Assembly (NCBI RefSeq): GCF_020166395.1
Contig: NZ_JAIQXU010000037.1
Location: forward strand, 1-39,989
From: Deinococcus betulae
GTDB lineage: Bacteria; Deinococcota; Deinococci; Deinococcales; Deinococcaceae
Length of the DNA: 39,989 bases
Direction of reading: 5' to 3'
Shown: piece by piece, positions 35,161-39,989 of the stretch
Layout: every line of letters starts with the position of its first letter
How positions within the stretch are numbered: position 1 is the stretch's first letter
Notes under the pieces: model-generated
Databases searched by the model: none
What the model was told of the DNA's origin: nothing
Seen by the model: the letters and a program-made list of their open reading frames with translations, nothing else
Made by a program: the position numbers and the translations under genes

Positions 35161-36801
35161 TCACAGATTTATTTTTGTACGAGGTGCGTGAGAGTATGAG
35201 TATCCATAGCTGTTGCCCTCTCGTGCGTCCGACTTGTTGATCACGAAGCCGACGATTTTCAGGCCCGCCCGCTCCGCGCGGCGCAGCGCGGCCCGCACGA
35301 TCTGCGCACTCGTACGGCCATGCTCAGTGACCATAACCACCGCGTCCACGTGGGCACCCAGCACCAGCCCGTCGGCCAGCGCCAGCAGCGGAGCACTGTC
35401 GATCAGCACAACGTCGTAATCCCGCCGCCAAAAGTCGAGCGCCGCCCGCAGGTCAGCTTGGTTGAAGACCGCCAGGCTGTCTTGCAGGCCCGGCCCGGCG
35501 GGAAGCATATCCACATTGCGTTCGACCTCTAAAACCTCGGCGGTGTGGGGCGCAAACAGTGCCTCGTGGGTGGTTCGTGAACCGCCCACGCTATTCAGGT
35601 TCAGGGGACGCCAGCGACCCTGTTCGTTGAACTTCTGCCACACGGCCGCCTGTGTGCCACGCCGCAGATCGGCGTCAATAATGAGAACCCTCTGGCCGCT
35701 GGAGGCGAATCCATCCGCGAGAGTCGCAGTCAGGCTGCTTTTGCCTTCGCCCGGCGCAGTAGAGGTAATCATGACCACCGGGTGGGCCTGACCTGAGAGC
35801 GCTGTCAGCAGGCTGACTCGCAGAAAGCCAATGGCTTCGTATAACCCTGCTTGCCGCGCTGCCCGTACAATGCCGGAAAGCAGGATGTCCCGCTGACGCA
35901 GCCGTGGAATTACCGCTAGGGTGGGCTGGCCTAGGGAGAGCAAGTCGTCTTCGGTCCGGATAGTGCGGTCGATGACTGTGAGGAGCGTCACTACACCTAT
36001 CGCCAGTAGCAAGCCCAACAGGCCAGCGAGCACAGCGTTGCGCAGGGGCTTGGGTGACACCGGGTCTAGGGGAGCAACAGCAGGTGCAAGCATGCTCAGC
36101 ACCCCCGCGACCGAGCCCTCCAGAAGCTGGGTCTGAATCAGGTTACCCTGGATGTTGGCCCGCCGGGCAATCAGGGTCTGCCGCTCAACCGTGGACAACC
36201 CAGAAGTCTGCACTTGCTGATCGACCTGAGCCAGTTGGGCCTGAAAGCCCGCCTGTGCCCGGCGCAGGTTGTCTAGCGCACGGCTGCGGTCCCAGGTTAA
36301 TAGGGCCGTACTGGTGAGGTTTGCCAGTTGCTGCGCGGCTTCTGGCGTCCGGGCCCGGGCACGTAGTGTGTAGATGCCGTTACCCCCTAGATCGAGGCGC
36401 GACGTCAGCGTGACCGTCCGGAGGCGCTGTTCGCGCAGTTCGCGCGTGAGATCCATGACCAAGCGTTCGCGTTCGGTGGCTGTAATGTCCTCTGCCGCAC
36501 GGAGGGACTGGGCGAGGGGACTAATGACCTGGAGACTCTGTAGAGCCTCGGCCACAGCGCCCTCCGGCAATGGCGGCGCTTTGACCAAGGCGGTGCCGAG
36601 GGTGCTGTCCTGCCCCTGGTTATTGGCCGCTATCAGACTGGCCGTACTTTCATACACCAGAGGCTGACCCCGTGACCAGAAGAAAGTCATCAGCGCTAGC
36701 AACAACGCTGGACCAAGAATCCAGGGCAAGCGGCGGCGCAGGCCACGCCAGAGCATGGCGAGATCAATCTCGTTCTCGCTTGTTCGATCAGCCGAAATCA
36801 T
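35161..36801 (-). CDS. Wzc-like chain-length determinant / tyrosine autokinase
   Basis: A 546-residue polysaccharide co-polymerase. TM1 is at about residues 23-41 and TM2 at about 254-277, bounding a periplasmic Wzz domain with coiled-coil segments ([21 protein letters not shown]). The cytosolic BY-kinase has Walker [13 protein letters not shown] (about 346-357), Walker A' IIDADLRRG (about 375-383) and Walker [11 protein letters not shown]. The C-terminal tail has a tyrosine cluster (YGYSY), the autophosphorylation site. Start ATG 36801 is chosen because the frame upstream to 37017 is not protein-like. It is the first gene of the operon and controls chain length and export with Wzx/Wzy. Confidence 0.93.
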   Translation of the reverse strand: MISADRTSENEIDLAMLWRGLRRRLPWILGPALLLALMTFFWSRGQPLVYESTASLIAANNQGQDSTLGTALVKAPPLPEGAVAEALQSLQVISPLAQSLRAAEDITATERERLVMDLTRELREQRLRTVTLTSRLDLGGNGIYTLRARARTPEAAQQLANLTSTALLTWDRSRALDNLRRAQAGFQAQLAQVDQQVQTSGLSTVERQTLIARRANIQGNLIQTQLLEGSVAGVLSMLAPAVAPLDPVSPKPLRNAVLAGLLGLLLAIGVVTLLTVIDRTIRTEDDLLSLGQPTLAVIPRLRQRDILLSGIVRAARQAGLYEAIGFLRVSLLTALSGQAHPVVMITSTAPGEGKSSLTATLADGFASSGQRVLIIDADLRRGTQAAVWQKFNEQGRWRPLNLNSVGGSRTTHEALFAPHTAEVLEVERNVDMLPAGPGLQDSLAVFNQADLRAALDFWRRDYDVVLIDSAPLLALADGLVLGAHVDAVVMVTEHGRTSAQIVRAALRRAERAGLKIVGFVINKSDAREGNSYGYSYSHAPRTKINL

Positions 36802-37152
36802 GGAGTGCCCATTCCCCAGCGCACTAACCCAACACTCACGAACATGGAGGGCTGGTCCCCCCCTGGCCTCTTGCCGTAGTGAACAGCGCTCATCGGCGCC
36901 ACTATAACGACTTGAGGGTGAGACGGTATGGCGTGGATAGGAATAAGGTATCTGATCAGCGACCCCATGAAATTCAATTGATTGTGCACACGTGAAGTTA
37001 AGCCTAAACCACAGCAAACACGACCATGCCTCCCTACGAAATCTTGGTGGCCCTGCCCTGACTACCCTTCAAAACCGCTGTGGTGTCGTGGAGGGGGTCA
37101 GATTGTGGCCCATTGGTGTTAGGTTCCGGCAGTTGTGGGATGCGACCTGAGT
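36802..37152. other. Leader region of the exopolysaccharide operon
   Basis: No gene is seen in these 350 bases. The minus-strand promoter of the operon should lie here. Candidate -10 elements on that strand include TATAGT (about 36901-36906) and TACCTT (about 36948-36953), but neither has a convincing -35 at 17 bp. I cannot fix the start site. Confidence 0.3.
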
Positions 37153-37719
37153 TCAGATCACGCCGTATTCCACCTCTTCCACGACATACGACCACATGCT
37201 GACATCCTCTCCCTGGGTCGACGCATCCAGGGCTAGTGGATCAATCGCGTTCAGGCGTGCCCGCAGTTGATCAGCACGTGCACGGGTCGCCGGCGTGCCC
37301 GGCAAGTCGTCATATACCTCGCCTTCGTCCTCAGCGCTCAGGGGACAGGTGACGAACTCATGGTGGTACATCACCATGCAGCACAACAACGCTTTCAAAG
37401 AGGCGTTCATAAAGGTACAACCTGTGGCATCCCCCGCCCAGACATGACCGGTGTGCGCATCAACCAAGACCGCCACGCCAACGTCCGTTTCACTAATACA
37501 GATCCCCTGAATGTCATTCACACGCATGAAATGGAATGCCTCGACTGCATGAAAGCGAATGACGAGGTTACCCCCATCCGTAGCGTGGGGTGGAAGCCCT
37601 AGGTCTGTCAGAAAAACCAAGTTGTCGCTTCCGAGTGGCTATGGCGTCAAGCTGGCGGGCTCGTAAGAGCAGAGTGCCTGCCCCCACTCGCTGCGGATCA
37701 ATCTTTGGCACACGTTCAC
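37153..37719 (-). pseudogene. SUKH-4-like immunity protein gene with in-frame stop
   Basis: An uninterrupted 155-codon frame (37153-37620) looks like the body of a SUKH-4 immunity protein: FLTDLGLPPHATDGG, then LVDAHTGHVWAG and TFMNASLKALLCCMVMYHHEF, the region usually reading N-S-S-L-x-x-F. The same frame continues upstream for 26 codons from a GTG at 37719 (CQRLIRSEWGQALCSYEPASLTP) and is cut by one TAG at 37639-37641. This segment also fits the family N-terminus, so the gene seems intact but for this codon. SUKH proteins neutralise secreted or contact-delivered nuclease and deaminase toxins. No toxin gene is nearby. A restart at TTG 37620 would give a truncated protein. Confidence 0.55.
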
Positions 37720-37750
37720 GCTGCAAGATTACCCGCTGACAACTCGCTAA

Positions 37751-38873
37751 CAGCCCCCGATCAACCTGGTTCTGGCATCAGTGCGGTTAAGGTGAGCCAC
37801 GACGGAGGCGAGGGGTGCAAGAGCAAATCCTGCAGATGGTCGAGGCCCAGGCGAAACACGGACACCGCGCGGTGTCCGTGCTTCTTGCGTTTGACTGGGG
37901 CCTGAGCCGCTTGGATTTCACCCGTGTGGCAGGCCCAAATAAAGGCGACACTGACGACGGTCAACCAGGTTGAGACGCGCTCTGCCTGCGTCAGGCCAGT
38001 GTCTTCGAGGTTGAAGCCTCGAGTTTTCAAGGCGGCGTGCAGGTTTTCTGTTTGCCACCGCTGAGCGTATCGCTGCAGGTTCGGCCCCACGATAGAGCAC
38101 CTCACCAGCTGCATTCGTCGTGGCAGCCACCCGAAGACGAACGCCATAGATCAGCGTCTGGCGGTGCCACACCCGAACTTCTCCTGGCTGTAGCTTCTTG
38201 AAGACAGCCCACACGGGCACACCCTGGCCGATGGTGGCCCGTGCAGGCAATCGGATACACGGGGCAATGTTGTGATGGTCGAGGAACCCAAACCAATACT
38301 CACCGATGAATTCTCGGTCTGCCAACAGGCACCGCACCTGACACTCGGGACAGGCGGTGAGGAAGCGCTCAACAAGCGCTTCCCGGGTGCGCTGATCACT
38401 CGCGCCGCCATGTGGAAGGAGCGTCCACATCAGCGGAAGGCCAAAGCCGTTCCAGACGGCAGAAAGGAGCAAAATATTGATGTTCCGCTGCCCGAGCTTC
38501 CAATTCGTACGGTCCAGGATGAGGTCCACCGGACCATCTGGGAGAAAGGACAGTGCAAAGCGAGCGAACATCGCGTCTGGAACGTTGAATTGCATGAAGC
38601 GCAGCAGCCGCTGATACCGGATGGCCGGCTGACCATCGAGCATGACATGGTTTTTCAGCGTGTAGAGCACTACGGTGCGCGCCTGAAGCACGGCGAGGAT
38701 CAACGCCGCAAACACCGCCATCCGTCTGGCGTCAATGGGAAAGGAAGACCGGAGCGCGGTCTGCAAGGTCTCGTGCGGGTGTCGGCTCTGGGTCCGTTTC
38801 ATCGCAGAAACACCGTACAGAAGCCGACGTTCTGCTGCCGGTGAGCCGTTTTGAGGAGTAGTCAGGGCCCTGC
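37751..38873 (-). mobile_element. IS4-family insertion sequence, ends approximate
   Basis: The element is defined by its transposase. Possible ends are CAGCCCCCGATCAACC from 37751 and, reverse-complemented, CAGGGCCCTGACTACTCC near 38873, which match only partly. No clear target duplication is found, so the limits are uncertain. Confidence 0.5.
37761..38802 (-). pseudogene. IS4-family transposase, frameshifted
   Basis: Starts at ATG 38802 (MKRTQSRHPHETLQ). The DDE residues are in DLILDRTNWKLG and LLADREFIGEYWFGF. The third block, RYAQRWQTENLHAALKTRGF, carries an exact Y(2)R(3)E(6)K signature but lies in another frame. The reading frame of the first part ends at 37918 in nonsense sequence; the true C-terminus runs in the other frame to 37761. 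The shift is at about 38085-38100, after NAAGEVLY. It is therefore probably inactive unless rescued. Very GC-rich and unlike the operon core. Confidence 0.88.
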
Positions 38874-38926
38874 CACTAAATTCCTGCACGGCGCACACTG
38901 GGGACACTTGATCAGCAGGAGCCCGT

Positions 38927-39954
38927 ATGTCATCCCGTGCTTACGCCCGCGTCCGCTCGTTCAACCCTGAAGAAACCCAGGCGCTTCACCGGATGGCCCG
39001 TTCCAGAACGCTCTGCGCTGGGCGCGTCAAGCGCGCCCAGATCCTTCTGCGCTCCAATCAGGGCTCTACCCTTACAGAGATCACGGAGCAACTCGGCGTG
39101 AGTTATCACACCGCCCAGCGCTGGATTAAGCGCTTCAACGACCTCGGGATTTCTGGCTTGGAAGAAGGTCCCCGTCCAGTTCGACCCCGGGTCTATTCCA
39201 CTCAGGATGTGGGCCTCGTCATCAAGACGGCGCTCACCCCTCCCGATCAGCTCCAGCTTCCGTTTGGCGCTTGGACACTTGATCGCTTGGTGACTTATCT
39301 CAACGAGGTCAAGGGCATTTCGATCAAACGCAGTCGGATCAGCCAGATCTTTCTCAAGGAGGGGCTGAGGTGGAGGCAACAGGAGGGCTGGTTGGGCCAG
39401 CGGGTCGATCCAGACTTTGCAGCAAAAAGGGGGCTATCGAGACCCTCTACACCCAGCCTCCGGTAGGCAGTGTGGTGGTCTGCATTGACGAATTGGGACC
39501 GATGACGGCGGTGGCCCATCCTGGGCCACAACTAGTGCGTCCCCATCCAGGCGAGGGTTGGCCCGCTGAGCGGGCCCGCCAGAACCTTGAATATCAACCA
39601 CGTACGACGCAGGGGTATGTCTTCGGGGCGTTACAGCCGGCCACGGGCGCGACGCTGGCAGTGACCTATGAGCGACGCAACATCGCCAATTTCGTGGATT
39701 TTCTGGAACAGGTGGAGGCCTGGATCCCCGACGACGTGCCGCAGATTTACGCCGTGTTAGATAATCTTCGGACCCACTCGGCTTACGACGTGCTGCTGTT
39801 CAATCTCACGCAGCCGCGCTGGGAGTTCGTCTTTCAGCCGAAGCGAGCCCTGTATTTGAATCTCATTGAACCCTGGTGGAAGACGTTGAAATCACTGGCC
39901 CTCAAAGGCCGACGATTTGACACCTGGCCAGGAGTAACCTCGAATAGGGGTTGA
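38927..39954 (+). pseudogene. IS630-family transposase (copy C), 3'-truncated, two-frame
   Basis: The N-terminal half (38927-39466) contains two HTH regions (GSTLTEITEQLGVSYHTAQRWIKRF). At the A5G5 run near 39424-39433 a -1 shift leads to KKGAIETLYTQPP and the DDE domain with VCIDELGPM, YAVLDNLRTHSAYD and LNLIEPWWKTLKSLALKGRRF, so all three acidic residues survive. The C-terminus ends abruptly after TWPGVTSNRG, where the normal tail (an alpha-helical segment of about 30 residues) is missing; foreign sequence starts near 39935. So the element is probably truncated by another insertion or rearrangement. Confidence 0.8.
39424..39433 (+). other. A5G5 slippery run for -1 frameshifting (IS630-C)
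   Basis: GCA AAA AGG GGG in the zero frame becomes AAA AAG GGG GCT after a -1 slip, continuing into the catalytic domain. Copy B has a matching A4G5 run at the same protein position. Confidence 0.6.
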
Positions 39955-39989
39955 CAGTCAGGGCATCAGCCGCTGAGGTCAATGAATTT
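39935..39989. other. Junction sequence replacing the IS630-C 3' end
   Basis: From about 39935 the sequence no longer matches IS630 coding sequence. It contains GTTGACAGTCAGGGCATCAG, which shares AGTCAGGGC with the right end of the IS4 element near 38860. It may be the terminus of another element lying mostly outside the window. The data end too soon to decide. Confidence 0.3.

Noticed and set aside
36802..37017. 72-residue N-terminal extension of the Wzc-like protein
   Set aside because: The extension is not protein-like for this family; Wzz proteins start shortly before TM1, which fits ATG 36801.

Overview
The window looks like a chromosomal segment of a high-GC bacterium, most likely a Deinococcus relative. 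This is inferred from the GC-rich genes, TANNNT-type -10 elements placed directly before start codons (leaderless pattern), dense intergenic inverted repeats, and several IS630/IS4-type insertion sequences. No 16S or other taxonomic marker is present.

Region 1 (1-10 kb) is housekeeping and conserved genes. A small lipoprotein faces a four-gene minus-strand operon (acpS, an M48 metalloprotease, a HAD phosphatase, a secreted protein). A single-chain MntA-HepT toxin-antitoxin fusion lies divergently 20 bp from acpS. After a repeat-rich intergenic block come a pseudouridine catabolism pair (psuK-psuG), a DUF2167 membrane protein, a dihydrolipoyl dehydrogenase and a tRNA-Glu(TTC) with its own promoter and terminator.

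Region 2 (10.3-15.5 kb) is a graveyard. It holds a decayed IS630 element with TA target duplications, unassigned remnants, a frameshifted O-antigen-ligase gene, and a decayed partner gene of a two-repeat beta-sandwich (possibly carbohydrate-binding) family that is split by a second IS630 element. This pair is a degenerate, inverted paralogue of the intact pair at 32.7-35.1 kb.

Region 3 (15.4-36.8 kb, all minus strand, most junctions overlapping) is a Wzx/Wzy-type exopolysaccharide or capsule operon. In transcription order it holds: a Wzc-like tyrosine autokinase; O-antigen-ligase-like protein; beta-sandwich protein; possible small ORF; Wzx flippase; Wzy-like polymerase; three glycosyltransferases; CapE/CapF/CapG enzymes for UDP-N-acetyl-L-fucosamine; a GT4-phosphoglycosyltransferase fusion; a GNAT; a DegT-like protein; a FemAB-like acyltransferase; a PglE-like aminotransferase; and a PglF-like 4,6-dehydratase. 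The 26.5-32.7 kb part (flippase, polymerase, glycosyltransferases) is visibly more AT-rich than its flanks, as expected of an exchangeable serotype core. A plausible scheme is: PglF/PglE/GNAT make a diamino sugar, the fusion protein places it on lipid carrier and adds the next sugar, FucNAc and other sugars follow, Wzx/Wzy export and polymerise, and Wzc controls chain length.

Region 4 (36.8-40 kb) holds the operon leader, a SUKH-like immunity gene broken by an in-frame stop, a frameshifted IS4-type transposase and a truncated IS630 transposase.
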